Below are positions 1 to 8,275 of a stretch of 43,641 bases of DNA, one piece after another. The notes beneath the pieces were generated by a model, which worked only from the letters and a program-made list of their open reading frames with translations, did no database searches and was not told the origin of the DNA. Positions within the stretch are counted from its first letter, which is position 1, and every line of letters begins with the position of its first letter. Position numbers and translations under genes: made by a program. The stretch covers positions 7,816-51,456 of the forward strand of contig JAGWAL010000002.1 of the NCBI GenBank assembly GCA_021296415.1, given 5' to 3'. This stretch comes from Acidimicrobiia bacterium (GTDB taxonomy: Bacteria; Actinomycetota; Acidimicrobiia; Acidimicrobiales; CATQHL01).

Positions 1-704
1 GGAGCAGCCAGGTAGTTGAAGGTCTCGCGCCCGGTGGAGCCGGTGAGGACGCCGGAGTTGTAGACGCCTCCCGCCACGAGGTGCACGCCCCGGGCCTTAG
101 CGGCACCGAACAACCCCTCGTCGGCCTCGCGGTCCAGCAGCGTGTAGCGGCCCGCGATCAGCACGGCGTCGATATCGGTCTCGGTCACGAAGCGGGTCGG
201 CAACCCGGGCCGGTTCATGCCCACGCCGATGGCGCCGACCGCGCCCTCGGCGCGCAGCTGCTCCAGCGCCGGGTAGGCCTCGGCGAGCGCCTGGCGGGGG
301 TGGTCGTCGGGGTCGTGGATGAACGCCACGTCCACGTAGCTGCAGTCCATCCGCTCGAAGCTGGCCTCGAGTGAGCGCCGCACGCCGTCGGCGGAGAAGT
401 CGAAGGTCGCCGTGCCGCAGTCGCCGGCGAACAGGTCGCCCGGAGGGCGCGGCGCCTCGGGGTCGATGATTCGGCCCACCTTCGTGGAGACCTTGACGTC
501 GGCGTCGCAGCCCTTCAATGCCCGGCCCAGCCGCCGCTCCGCCAAGCCGTAGCCGTACAGGGGGGCCGTGTCGAAGTACCGGTAGCCGACCTCGAGAGCG
601 GCCTCGATGGCGGCAGCGGCGGCGTCCTCGCTCACCGGCGTCCGGAAGCCGCCGAGGGGCGCCGTACCGAACCCGATGGCCGGCAGCAAACCCTCCCTGT
701 ACAC
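1..704 (-). CDS. Aldo/keto reductase, probable L-fucose (aldose) dehydrogenase, 3' part cut off by window
   Basis: The reading frame runs from GTG at 704 off the left edge, giving about 234 residues of an NADP-dependent (beta/alpha)8 aldo/keto reductase. The N-terminal strand GFGTAPLGG is followed by the catalytic-type Asp45 and Tyr50 (FDTAPLYGYG), Lys75 (STKVGR) and His130 (FIHDPD). The segment TFDFSADGVRRSLEAS is typical of the D-threo-aldose/L-fucose dehydrogenase branch. It is divergent from the L-fuconate dehydratase at 1033, so oxidation of L-fucose to the lactone is the likely role; the substrate is inferred. A TAGGAT hexamer lies 8 bases before the GTG and there is no clear ribosome binding site. 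Confidence 0.85.
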   Translation of the reverse strand, partial: MYREGLLPAIGFGTAPLGGFRTPVSEDAAAAAIEAALEVGYRYFDTAPLYGYGLAERRLGRALKGCDADVKVSTKVGRIIDPEAPRPPGDLFAGDCGTATFDFSADGVRRSLEASFERMDCSYVDVAFIHDPDDHPRQALAEAYPALEQLRAEGAVGAIGVGMNRPGLPTRFVTETDIDAVLIAGRYTLLDREADEGLFGAAKARGVHLVAGGVYNSGVLTGSTGRETFNYLAA

Positions 705-712
705 GCTGGCCG

Positions 713-718
713 ATCCTA
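713..718 (-). promoter_or_regulatory. Candidate -10 box (TAGGAT) of a leaderless promoter for the aldo/keto reductase
   Basis: TAGGAT on the minus strand ends 8 bases before the GTG at 704, so transcription would begin at or next to the start codon. No good -35 element is visible, which is common in high-GC actinobacteria. Confidence 0.35.
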
Positions 719-762
719 CGAGGCGCCGGCGGCGGTGACCGGGTGCCGCCGTGACGACCACC

Positions 763-972
763 CGGCGGATCCTTGAGCTGCCCGGTCGCGGCGTGGCGGG
801 GCGTTCCGTACACCCCGGCGAATGCCGCGGATCCTCCGGGCTGCCCAGTCGCGGCGCGCGCGGCGCAGGCCCGCCGCACTCCCCGGCACGCCGGTTGAAT
901 GCCGCGGGTCTTCCGAACTGCTCGGTCGTGGCATGGCCGGGCCCTCCGCACTCTCCGGCGCGACCGTTGAAT
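763..972. repeat. Three imperfect tandem copies of a unit of about 63-77 bp between the divergent fucose genes
   Basis: Copies start near 763, 826 and 903. Each begins with CGGATCCT- or CGGGTCTT-like sequence, continues with CTGCCCGGTCGCGGC or a close variant, then (T/C)CCGCACTCCCCGGC or similar, and ends in GAATGC or GAATACC. Copies 2 and 3 also share GTTGAAT. This fills most of the 328-base gap 705-1032, in which no gene is seen. The unit may be a regulatory array or an intergenic repeat family. Confidence 0.7.
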
Positions 973-1032
973 ACCATCGCCCCGGGTTCCACCGAGTAGG
1001 GATCCGCCGGCGCAAGACTGCGAGGACACTCC

Positions 1033-2316
1033 ATGCCAACTGTCACCGACGCCACCGTCATCGACCTGCGCTTCCCGACCAGCAGGAACCTCGACGGGTC
1101 CGACGCCATGAACCCCGACCCCGACTACTCGGCGGCCTACCTGCACCTGGGCACCTCGGAGCCGGAGTTCGCCGGTCACGGCTTCGTGTTCACGATCGGG
1201 CGCGGCAACGACATCCAGGCGGCGGCCGTCGAGGCCGTGGCCCAGCGCCTCGTCGGGCGCGACGTCGACGGGCTCGTCGAGGACCCGGCCGCCCTCAACC
1301 GGGAACTCGCCTGGGACAGCCAACTGCGCTGGCTGGGGCCCGACAAGGGCGTGATGCACATGGCCATCGGCGCAGTGATGAGCGCCACCTGGGACTTGCG
1401 GGCACGCCGGGAGGATCGGCCACTGTGGTCCACCCTGGCGGCGCTGGAGCCCTCTGAGCTCGTGGCGCTCGTGGACTGGACCTACATCGCCGACTTCTTG
1501 GACCCCGGCCGGGCGCGGGAGATCCTGGAGGAGCGCCGGCCCCTCCGGGACGGCCGGATCGCCGAGTTGCGGCGCGGCGGCCTGGCCGCCTACACCACCA
1601 GCCCCGGCTGGCTGGGCTACAGCGTGCGGCTGTGCCGGGAAGCGGTCGCGGACGGGTTCACGACCATCAAGCTGAAGGTGGGCGCCGACACCGCCGACGA
1701 CCGCCGGCGCCTCGGGCTGGCACGGGAGGCGGTGGGGCCGGACGTGGCACTGGCCGTCGACGCCAACCAGCACTGGAGCGTGCCGGAGGCCATCGCCGCC
1801 ATCGGTGAACTGCGTGACTTCGACCTGCGCTGGGTGGAGGAGCCCACGCACCCCGACGACGTCGTCGGTCACGCCACCATCGCCACCGCCGTGCGGCCGG
1901 TTCCCATCGCCACCGGCGAGATGCTGGCCAGCCCCACCCTCGCTAAGCAGCTGCTGCAGCTCGGCGGGGTGCAGATCCTGCAGATCGACGCCACCCGCAT
2001 GGGCGGGCCACACGACCTGCTGGCCTCGATCCTCATGGCCGCGGGAGCCGGAGTGGAAGTGATCCCCCACGCCGGCGGTGTGGGCCTGTGCGAGGCGGTC
2101 CAGCACTACGCATTCTTCAACGCGGTCTGCGTGGCCGCCGACACCCGAGACCTGTCCCTGGAGTACGTCGCCCACCTGCACGAGCACCTCACCGACCCCG
2201 TGGAGGTCACGAACGGCCGCTACCGGCTGCCTGGCCGGCCCGGCGCCAGCACGCAGTTCCAGCCCGGCACCGAGCTGACCTTCGGCTACCCCGACGGCAG
2301 CGAGTGGCGGGAGTAA
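1033..2316 (+). CDS. L-fuconate dehydratase (enolase superfamily)
   Basis: This 427-residue protein has the mandelate racemase/muconate lactonizing fold and should dehydrate L-fuconate to 2-keto-3-deoxy-L-fuconate. The opening segment (FPTSRNLDGSDAMNPDPDYS, residues 14-33), IGRGND (55-60) and DSQLRWLGPDKGVMHMAIGA (95-114) are hallmarks of the FucD/ENOSF1 subgroup. The acid/base and metal residues are in place: Lys213 and Lys215 in KLKVG, Asp243 in VDAN, Glu269 in WVEEP, Glu296 in TGEM, Asp319 and His346 in PHAGG. The full length matches the family. ATG at 1033 is chosen because it gives the family N-terminus. It is divergent from the aldo/keto reductase at 1-704. Confidence 0.93.
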   Translation: MPTVTDATVIDLRFPTSRNLDGSDAMNPDPDYSAAYLHLGTSEPEFAGHGFVFTIGRGNDIQAAAVEAVAQRLVGRDVDGLVEDPAALNRELAWDSQLRWLGPDKGVMHMAIGAVMSATWDLRARREDRPLWSTLAALEPSELVALVDWTYIADFLDPGRAREILEERRPLRDGRIAELRRGGLAAYTTSPGWLGYSVRLCREAVADGFTTIKLKVGADTADDRRRLGLAREAVGPDVALAVDANQHWSVPEAIAAIGELRDFDLRWVEEPTHPDDVVGHATIATAVRPVPIATGEMLASPTLAKQLLQLGGVQILQIDATRMGGPHDLLASILMAAGAGVEVIPHAGGVGLCEAVQHYAFFNAVCVAADTRDLSLEYVAHLHEHLTDPVEVTNGRYRLPGRPGASTQFQPGTELTFGYPDGSEWRE

Positions 2317-2433
2317 GTCGCGGAAGCCGGCCTGTGAGGGCTCGACCGGATCGCCACGCGAACGAACAGCGGCTCTCCGGGGCGACCTGATTCGCCGAGC
2401 CCTGATGCTCCTATTGGTGTCACACCCCCCACC

Positions 2434-2439
2434 TAGGCT
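2434..2439 (+). promoter_or_regulatory. Candidate -10 box (TAGGCT) upstream of rmuC
   Basis: TAGGCT lies 18 bases before the rmuC start. The same hexamer precedes several other genes in the window. No matching -35 at good spacing is seen; TTGGTG at 2414 would give only a 14-base spacer. Confidence 0.25.
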
Positions 2440-2457
2440 CCCCCGCAGGAGGTGCCG

Positions 2458-3711
2458 ATGGAAATCGCACTCATCGTCGTCGCACTCGTGGCACTCGCCA
2501 TGGCCCTCGTCCTGGTGCGTGTCAGCCGCCAACGGGACGCGGTCGCCCGCCAAAGGGACGAAGCAGCCCGCGAGCGGGACGAGGCCAACCGCCAGCTCGG
2601 TGACCTCCGAGTCGAGCACGAAGCCCGCGCCGCGGAGATCGCGAAGGCCCGACAGAATCTCGACACGTACTTCAAGGGCATGGCCGCCGAGGTGCTCCAG
2701 GCCAACAGCCAGGCCTTCCTGCAGCAGGCGAAGGAGCAACTCGCCGGTCAGTCCAAGCTGAGCGAAGCGGACCTCGAGAAGCGCCAGCAGGCGATCGACT
2801 CGCTGATCATGGCCAAGTTCGATCAACAGATCCGGGAGATCGAGAAGGAGCGAGTGGGCGCCTACAAGGGTCTCAGGACCGAAGTGGGCCTGTTGCGAGA
2901 GGTCACGGGAAACCTCGGCCAAGCCCTCCGGTCCTCGCAGATGCGCGGCCACTGGGGCGAGCAGCAACTCCGAAACGTGCTCGAACTGGCCGGCATGAGC
3001 GAGCGCATCGACTTCTTCGAGCAACTCACCGTCGGCAGCGGCGACAACACCGGTCGACCCGATGCGGTCGTCCGGGTCCCCGGCGGCGCCCAGGTCGTCA
3101 TCGACGCCAAGACCCCCCTGGACTCCTATCTCGAAGCCCATAACACCAGCGACGATCAGCGCCGGCAGCAAGAACTGCTGCAGGCGCACGCAGGTTCACT
3201 CCTCGGTCATGCCCGGACGCTGGGCGGCCGCAACTACGACGCTGCCGTCGACGGCTCCCCGGACTTCGTGGTCATGTTCGTGCCAGCGGATCCGATCCTC
3301 GACTCTGCGATGGACGTGCAGCCCACGCTCTGGCAGGACGCGTGGGAGAAACACCAGGTCCTCATCGCCACCCCCGGGCTGCTGCTGGCCTTCCTGAAGA
3401 CGGTGGCACTGGCCTGGAAGGACGCACGGCAGATCGCCGACGCGAGCAAGGAACTGTACGACCGACTGCGTATCTTCCTCGACCATGTCGCCAAGATGGG
3501 CCGCGGCTTGGAGCAGGCCGTGAACTCCTACAACGCCGGCATCGGCTCCCTGGACAGCCGCGTCCTGCCTCAGGCCCGCCGGCTGGAGGAGTTGGATGCG
3601 GCAACCGCCAAGAAAATCGCCGCTCCGATCCCCGTGGAGGGAGTCGTCCGGCACCTCTCAGCGCCCGAACTGACCGAGGCGGCTGGAGATCCCGACGGGC
3701 AGAACACCTAG
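2458..3711 (+). CDS. rmuC: DNA recombination protein RmuC family
   Basis: This 417-residue protein has an N-terminal membrane helix (residues 3-20), a charged coiled coil to about residue 135 rich in RQRDE and RERDE units, and the RmuC nuclease-like core. Core motifs are MRGHWGEQQL, GRPDAVVRVPGG, VVIDAKTPLD and the Pro-Ala-Asp-Pro segment MFVPADPILD. RmuC limits inversion at short inverted repeats and is thought to be a membrane-tethered nuclease. AGGAGG at 2447-2452 lies 5 bases before ATG 2458. The in-frame GTG at 2452 overlaps that site, so ATG 2458 is the preferred start. Confidence 0.92.
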   Translation: MEIALIVVALVALAMALVLVRVSRQRDAVARQRDEAARERDEANRQLGDLRVEHEARAAEIAKARQNLDTYFKGMAAEVLQANSQAFLQQAKEQLAGQSKLSEADLEKRQQAIDSLIMAKFDQQIREIEKERVGAYKGLRTEVGLLREVTGNLGQALRSSQMRGHWGEQQLRNVLELAGMSERIDFFEQLTVGSGDNTGRPDAVVRVPGGAQVVIDAKTPLDSYLEAHNTSDDQRRQQELLQAHAGSLLGHARTLGGRNYDAAVDGSPDFVVMFVPADPILDSAMDVQPTLWQDAWEKHQVLIATPGLLLAFLKTVALAWKDARQIADASKELYDRLRIFLDHVAKMGRGLEQAVNSYNAGIGSLDSRVLPQARRLEELDAATAKKIAAPIPVEGVVRHLSAPELTEAAGDPDGQNT

Positions 3712-4054
3712 GCGCCGGTTGGTCCAGCTCACAGGTTGCTCGCCAACCGAACTGTCAACGTGCCGCAAGACCGATCCGGCGGCAACCGCATCACCCGGCG
3801 GACAAATCCGACACCAGACGCTGGACGATTGCTGCATCAGCGGACACATGGCTTCGGCATCATCGCCGCCACCGCACACCTCTGCTGCGATCGCCGGCGC
3901 TCGATGTGTCGACACGCGCAGAGGCCCCGGGACTGCGATCCGCAGCCGATCCGGGGCGCACTTCCGATGGGGGCCTCGCGGCCAGGTCACCGTCCTCCCG
4001 CAGAATCGGTGCTCGAGCCGGACGATGCAATCGCCGACGGCCGGTCCCGCCCGC
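3712..4054. other. Non-coding gap between convergent rmuC and the F420 oxidoreductase
   Basis: This 343-base stretch has no supported gene. It holds a small hairpin (GGTTG 3734-3738, CAACC 3744-3748, 5-base loop) just after rmuC without a T-run, and a GTGTCGACAC palindrome at 3906-3915 that also occurs upstream of coxG. Confidence 0.5.
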
Positions 4055-5050
4055 TCAGTCCCCCGCGGCGCCGGCGGCTGCCGCCGGGCTGAGGAGGCGG
4101 TAGCCCTCGTGGGCGTCCAGACCCGCGAACGGGAGCACGTGCAGCGCCGGCGTTGTGACGCCGTTGGCGACGTAGTGGGCGATCTGGGCGCGGCACTCAG
4201 CGGGTGTTCCGTTGATCATGATGTCGTCCACCAACTCGTCGGGGATCTGCTGCAGAGAGCCCGCCCGGTCCCTGCTGTCCCAGCGCTCCCAGAAGGGCGT
4301 GAGCATCGCCTCGCGCCCCAGCCACACGTGGAAGGCCCGGTAGACGGCCACCGAGAGGTAGCCGGCCAGCATCCGCTTCGCCTCGGGCAGGACCGCGGCA
4401 CGATCGGGGTTCGGGCACACGAACAGGCGGGCCACGATCTCCGCATCAGCCGCGACCTCGCGCACGATCCCGGTGACCCGCGCCGCGTCGGTCGCCGAGA
4501 GCCAGTTGATGATGACGCCATCAGCTTCCCGGGCTGCCAGGCGCAGCATCTGCGGGCGGAGAGCAGCCAGCAGCAATGGAACCGGCGGGTCGGGCGGCTC
4601 TCCGACGGTGAGGCGGAATCCCTTCACCTCGAAGGTCTCGTAACTGGCAGTGACCTTCTCCCCCGCCAGCGCGGCCCGCAGGAAGCGCAACGTGTCACGA
4701 GCCCGGCGGTAGGGCTCGACGAACGGGACGCCGTTCCAGCGCTCCACGATGACGTCAGAGGAAGTCCCGATTCCCAGCGCGAACCGACCCGGCGCGGCCT
4801 GAGCCAGTGCCGCGGCGGACTGCGCCAGCGTGGCCGGACCCCGCGTGTAGATCGGAATGATGGCCGTACCGAGCCGGACATTGGGCTCCCAGGCCGCCGC
4901 CAGAGCCAGCGGGGTGAACCCGTCGACACCCGACGACTCGGCCGACCACAGGTCGGTGTAGCCCCACGACACCAGATCGCGGACCCGATCGCGCTGGTCA
5001 CCCAGCGGTCCTCCCAGCGGCACCGAGACACCGAGGGGCTGCGCCGTCAC
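4055..5050 (-). CDS. LLM-class (luciferase-like) F420-dependent oxidoreductase
   Basis: This 331-residue protein is of the bacterial luciferase-like (beta/alpha)8 family. Typical segments are SWGYTDLWSAES near the N-terminus, the central RLGTAIIPIYTRGPATLAQS and RFALGIGTSSD, and PVPLLLAALRPQMLRLAAREADG. The family reduces or oxidises diverse substrates, often with F420; neither cofactor nor substrate can be read from the sequence. GTG at 5050 is preceded by GGGAG at short spacing. The frame stays open upstream, but that extension has no family resemblance. The start lies 19 bases after the GNAT gene, so the two are probably cotranscribed. Confidence 0.85.
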   Translation of the reverse strand: MTAQPLGVSVPLGGPLGDQRDRVRDLVSWGYTDLWSAESSGVDGFTPLALAAAWEPNVRLGTAIIPIYTRGPATLAQSAAALAQAAPGRFALGIGTSSDVIVERWNGVPFVEPYRRARDTLRFLRAALAGEKVTASYETFEVKGFRLTVGEPPDPPVPLLLAALRPQMLRLAAREADGVIINWLSATDAARVTGIVREVAADAEIVARLFVCPNPDRAAVLPEAKRMLAGYLSVAVYRAFHVWLGREAMLTPFWERWDSRDRAGSLQQIPDELVDDIMINGTPAECRAQIAHYVANGVTTPALHVLPFAGLDAHEGYRLLSPAAAAGAAGD

Positions 5051-5069
5051 GCAATCTCCCGCATCGGAT

Positions 5070-5711
5070 TCACAGCCACTTGAAGACGAGGCCGTCGCAC
5101 CGCTGGGCCCACTCCTCGGCGGTGATGGCGAAGCGCTCGTGGTCCTCCCAGCAGCCGTTGATCTCCAGGAAGCGCAGCGCCACACCCTCCGAGCGGAGGG
5201 CGAGCTTCTCCACCACGCGCCGGCTGCGCTCGTTCCGCGGCACGATGGCGATCTCCACCCGGTGCATCGCCAGTTCCTCGAAGGCGAATCTCAGGCCGGC
5301 GACCACCGCCTCGGGGATGTAGCCGTTGCCGGCATGACGCTTGTCGATCCAGTAGCCGATGTTGCACGACTGGAACGGACCCCTGGTGACGCCGGCGATG
5401 TTCATCTCGCCGACGAGTGCGCTGTCCACGAACACGCCGAAGCCGTAGCCGGTTCCGAGTTGACGCTCCCTATCGCGGGCGCCGCACCGCGCCGCGAACG
5501 CGGCTCGGGTCACGTCGGGGTCGGGCTGGCCGGCGGGCTTGGCAGGCTCCCAGCGCGTCAACCAGGCGCCGTTGTGTCCTCGCACCTCGCGCCACTGAGC
5601 GAAGTCGCTCGTAACCAGGGGTCGGAGACGCACTCGCCGGCCGGTCAGCACCGGCGGGGAATCGACTGAAGCGAGGACCCTGCGCATTCGTTCGGGCACC
5701 CTAGCCAGCAT
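5070..5711 (-). CDS. GNAT family N-acetyltransferase, RimJ/RimL type
   Basis: This 213-residue protein has LTGRRVRLRPL and SDFAQWREVR at the start of the domain, followed by VGEMNIAGV, NIGYWIDKRHAGNGYIPEAV with the acetyl-CoA loop, and RVEIAIVPRNERSRRVVEKL. This is the layout of RimJ-like enzymes that acetylate protein N-termini such as uS5; the target here is unknown. ATG 5711 has GAGAGG 6 bases upstream and overlaps the end of ppx by 11 bases, implying coupled translation. Confidence 0.88.
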   Translation of the reverse strand: MLARVPERMRRVLASVDSPPVLTGRRVRLRPLVTSDFAQWREVRGHNGAWLTRWEPAKPAGQPDPDVTRAAFAARCGARDRERQLGTGYGFGVFVDSALVGEMNIAGVTRGPFQSCNIGYWIDKRHAGNGYIPEAVVAGLRFAFEELAMHRVEIAIVPRNERSRRVVEKLALRSEGVALRFLEINGCWEDHERFAITAEEWAQRCDGLVFKWL

Positions 5712-6657
5712 CGGCTTCCTCTCGCTGACCCGCAGGCGCCAGGAGGCTCCGCGCCAGGCCGTCCAGCAGATCGGTTTCGGAGACTAGGCAGCTGTCGAAG
5801 GAGAAGAAGCGCATGATCTTCACCAGGATGCACATGCCGGCGACGATCACGTCGGCCCGGTCGGGGTGCAGGCCCGGGTTGGCGATGCGCTGAGCACGAT
5901 CCTCGGTGGCCAGCGTCCGGAACACGTCCTCGGCGGCGGCTCGGGTCAACTCGAAGTGATGCACCCGATCAGCGTCGTAGGGATCGAGACCCATCTCGAC
6001 GGCCGCGGCACTCGTCACGGTTCCGGCCACACCGATCAGGCACTCGGTTCGATGGACCTCGGGAATGGCGATGAGCACGTCGTCGAGGTGCGACTCGGTG
6101 ACCGAGAGGCAGGCGTGCAGCTCCTCGGGTCGCGCCGGGTCGTGGTGGATGAACTGCTCGGTGAGGCGCACGCAACCCACGTCGACCGAGAGAGCCCCCT
6201 CGCAGCGGTCGGCGCCGAACCCGAACTCGGTGGAACCGCCGCCGATGTCGACGACGAGGAACGGGCCCCGGCTCGGGTCAAGCCCGGCGGTGGCACCGTC
6301 GAAACCCAGGCGAGCCTCGGTGTCGCCGTCGAGCAGTTCGGGACTGACGCCCAGCACGGTGGCAGCGGCGTCGAAGAACTCCTCGGCGTTGCGCGCATCT
6401 CGGGCCGCTGAGGTGGCCGTGGCCCGCACGGCCTCGACGCCGAGCCGATCCATGATCCGGCGGTAGTCCTCCAGCACGGCCAGCGTGCGCCCGATGGCTT
6501 CGCTGTTGAGACGCGCCGAGGCGTCCACACCCTGGCCGAGGCAGGTGACGATGGTTTGCCGATCGAGCGTCTCGATGCCGTCACGGCTCACGAGGAGGCG
6601 CGTGGAGTTCGTCCCGCAGTCCACTGCGGCCACGACGCGCCCGCCGCGCCCGCTCAC
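5701..6657 (-). CDS. Ppx/GppA phosphatase family (exopolyphosphatase/pppGpp phosphohydrolase)
   Basis: This 318-residue protein has the ASKHA fold. The phosphate-1 loop is AAVDCGTNSTRLLV near residue 10, the second glycine loop is VVDIGGGSTEF near 140, and the adenosine-type loop is IGVAGTVTSAAA. It lacks the C-terminal HD extension of long enterobacterial forms, as is normal for actinobacterial Ppx. It should release phosphate from polyphosphate or pppGpp. GTG at 6657 overlaps the DUF501 stop as GTGA. DUF501-ppx is a standard actinobacterial pair that normally follows ftsB, but here the Cox cluster intervenes. Confidence 0.9.
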   Translation of the reverse strand: MSGRGGRVVAAVDCGTNSTRLLVSRDGIETLDRQTIVTCLGQGVDASARLNSEAIGRTLAVLEDYRRIMDRLGVEAVRATATSAARDARNAEEFFDAAATVLGVSPELLDGDTEARLGFDGATAGLDPSRGPFLVVDIGGGSTEFGFGADRCEGALSVDVGCVRLTEQFIHHDPARPEELHACLSVTESHLDDVLIAIPEVHRTECLIGVAGTVTSAAAVEMGLDPYDADRVHHFELTRAAAEDVFRTLATEDRAQRIANPGLHPDRADVIVAGMCILVKIMRFFSFDSCLVSETDLLDGLARSLLAPAGQREEADAG

Positions 6658-7349
6658 GATGCCGGTGGCGCTGAGCCCGCTCCCGCGGCGAGAGCGGCGG
6701 CGCCGCCCCCTCCGGGTGAGTTGCCGCCGGAGGACTCGGCTGCGAGCTCCGCCGCCACCCAGGCTCCCACGGGGTCGGCCCCGCCGGCCAGGTACCAGGC
6801 ATAGTGGGCGTGCAGGCACTTGACGCCCTGGCGGGTGCCGCCGACACCGCCGGTGGGGCGAGGCCCCTCGTGATCGTCGGGCACCGCGGCCTCCCGCTCG
6901 GCGGCATAGCGCGAGTGGGCGCTCTCCAAGGCGGCGGCATCGACGGCGGTCTCCGCCTCGCCGACACCCCCCTGTGATTCCAGCCGGCTGACGGCGAGCC
7001 GATCGGAAGCCGAGACGAGCCAGTAACGCGTCGGCATGGGGGTGCCGTCGACCAGCAGGGGATCGTTGCGGATCACCCGAGGACTCCCGTCGGCATGCCG
7101 CACCCACACCCGGAACCCACCCTGCGGCAGGCGTCCGAGGAGCTCGGCCACATCGGCCCAGTCCCGGAGTGAGATGCCATCCCCCCCGGCGGCCCACGGC
7201 TCCGCACCGAGTCGCGCGGCGGAGGGCGCCCGCTCGACGCCGCGGTCCTGGCGGCCGCCGCCGGCCAGGCCACCGGGGTCGCCCGTGGGCCCGGCTTCGT
7301 CCGCCCAGTCCCGCAGTGACGTTCCCCGGCTGCCTCCCGGCGCGGTCAC
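6654..7349 (-). CDS. DUF501 family protein with duplicated N-terminal motif
   Basis: The DUF501 core spans roughly residues 60-200, with VAELLGRLPQGGFRVWVRHADGSP, PTRYWLVS, a conserved GGVGGTRQGVKCLHAHYAWYLAGG and a Gly/Ala-rich tail. DUF501 proteins occur beside ppx in actinobacteria and have no assigned reaction. The first 55 residues are unusual: SLRDWADEAG near residue 11 reappears as SLRDWADVAE near residue 60, with a low-complexity spacer between. GTG 7349 is the assigned start. A later start could remove the extension, so the exact N-terminus is uncertain. Confidence 0.8.
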   Translation of the reverse strand: MTAPGGSRGTSLRDWADEAGPTGDPGGLAGGGRQDRGVERAPSAARLGAEPWAAGGDGISLRDWADVAELLGRLPQGGFRVWVRHADGSPRVIRNDPLLVDGTPMPTRYWLVSASDRLAVSRLESQGGVGEAETAVDAAALESAHSRYAAEREAAVPDDHEGPRPTGGVGGTRQGVKCLHAHYAWYLAGGADPVGAWVAAELAAESSGGNSPGGGGAAALAAGAGSAPPAS

Positions 7350-7417
7350 CGAAGCGCCCCTCGTCGTGTCGCCGGCACTCGGAGCCGCTCAGCCGGCGGA
7401 ATCGGCGTCGCCTGCTC

Positions 7418-8107
7418 CTACGCCGCGCCGCGCCGCCCGAACGACAACACCTTGACGATGCCGTCCACCAGCCGCTTAGCGAGGAGCCCGAGGGCCAGAA
7501 TCGGAGCGATGATCGGAGCGAGGATGCGGAGCCTCGACGGCACGGCCTCAAGAAGGTCCACCGCCTCCGGCTCGGCAGGCTCCACCGCGGGAGCGGCCGC
7601 CTCGGCCTCGCCGGCCGAGTCACTATCGTCGCCGGCCTCGTCACCCTGGTCGTCCTCTGCAGACTCGCTGAGCATCTCCTCCAGGTTGTCGACGAACTTC
7701 CCCATCAGCTTGGCGCTCACGTCGCCGAGCACGCCCCGCCCGAACTGGGCGACCTTGCCGCTGATCTTGAGATCGATCGTGACCTCCACCTTGGTGCTGT
7801 TCTCGGAGGCGGCCTCCATGAGCGCCGTGATGTCGGCGGCGGCGTTCCCGGCGCCACGGGTGTCCCGCCCCTCGGCGCGGATCACGATCCGCAGGTCGTC
7901 CCGGTTCAACTCCACCATCGTGGCCTTGCCCCGGTACTCCGCCGAGATGGGACCCACCTTCACCTTCACCGCGCCGCGGAACTCGTCGCCCTCGACTTCG
8001 TCGAGGCGGGCGCCCGGCAGGCACGGGGCGATCAGCTCCGGGTTGGTGAGGACCTCCCACGCCCGGTCGACGCCAACACCCACTTCGAAATCGCTCTTCA
8101 GTTCCAT
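7418..8107 (-). CDS. coxG: CoxG-like SRPBCC family protein with C-terminal membrane helix
   Basis: This 229-residue protein has an SRPBCC fold over residues 1-150 (MELKSDFEVGVGVDRAW, NPELIAPCLPGA, VKVKVGPISAEYRGKA). An acidic Ala/Glu linker follows, then a hydrophobic C-terminal helix (RILAPIIAPILALGLL) ending in basic residues. CoxG of CO dehydrogenase clusters recruits the enzyme to the membrane, and the C-terminal helix here fits such an anchor. ATG 8107 has AGGAGG 7 bases upstream. The gene is split from the rest of the Cox set by the pseudogene region at 8276-8672. Confidence 0.88.
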   Translation of the reverse strand: MELKSDFEVGVGVDRAWEVLTNPELIAPCLPGARLDEVEGDEFRGAVKVKVGPISAEYRGKATMVELNRDDLRIVIRAEGRDTRGAGNAAADITALMEAASENSTKVEVTIDLKISGKVAQFGRGVLGDVSAKLMGKFVDNLEEMLSESAEDDQGDEAGDDSDSAGEAEAAAPAVEPAEPEAVDLLEAVPSRLRILAPIIAPILALGLLAKRLVDGIVKVLSFGRRGAA

Positions 8108-8186
8108 CGGTAGGCCTCCTGTGACGTCGTGCTGCGTCTGTTCCGGGTCGTCGCGGCTCGATGACAATCGCTGCAACCGACCGAAT

Positions 8187-8224
8187 CGTTGCGCAACGTT
8201 ACCGCCGTTAGGTGTGTCGACACA
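8187..8224. promoter_or_regulatory. Two perfect 12-bp palindromes upstream of coxG
   Basis: CGTTGCGCAACG (8187-8198) and TGTGTCGACACA (8213-8224) are both perfect palindromes separated by 14 bases, 80-117 bases before the coxG start. They could be operators for dimeric regulators. The core of the second also occurs at 3906-3915. Confidence 0.4.
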
Positions 8225-8275
8225 GCCGGTCGGCCGGGGTCCAGCCGCCGTCGCCGGTGCGGGTCGGCAGCCGGC

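Noticed and set aside
763-972. CRISPR array
   Set aside because: The units are long, imperfect, few and directly adjacent without unique spacers, and there are no cas genes.
97-3189. Long minus-strand open frame (about 1030 codons)
   Set aside because: It spans two well-supported plus-strand genes (fuconate dehydratase and rmuC) and part of the reductase in a wrong frame, with no recognisable domains.
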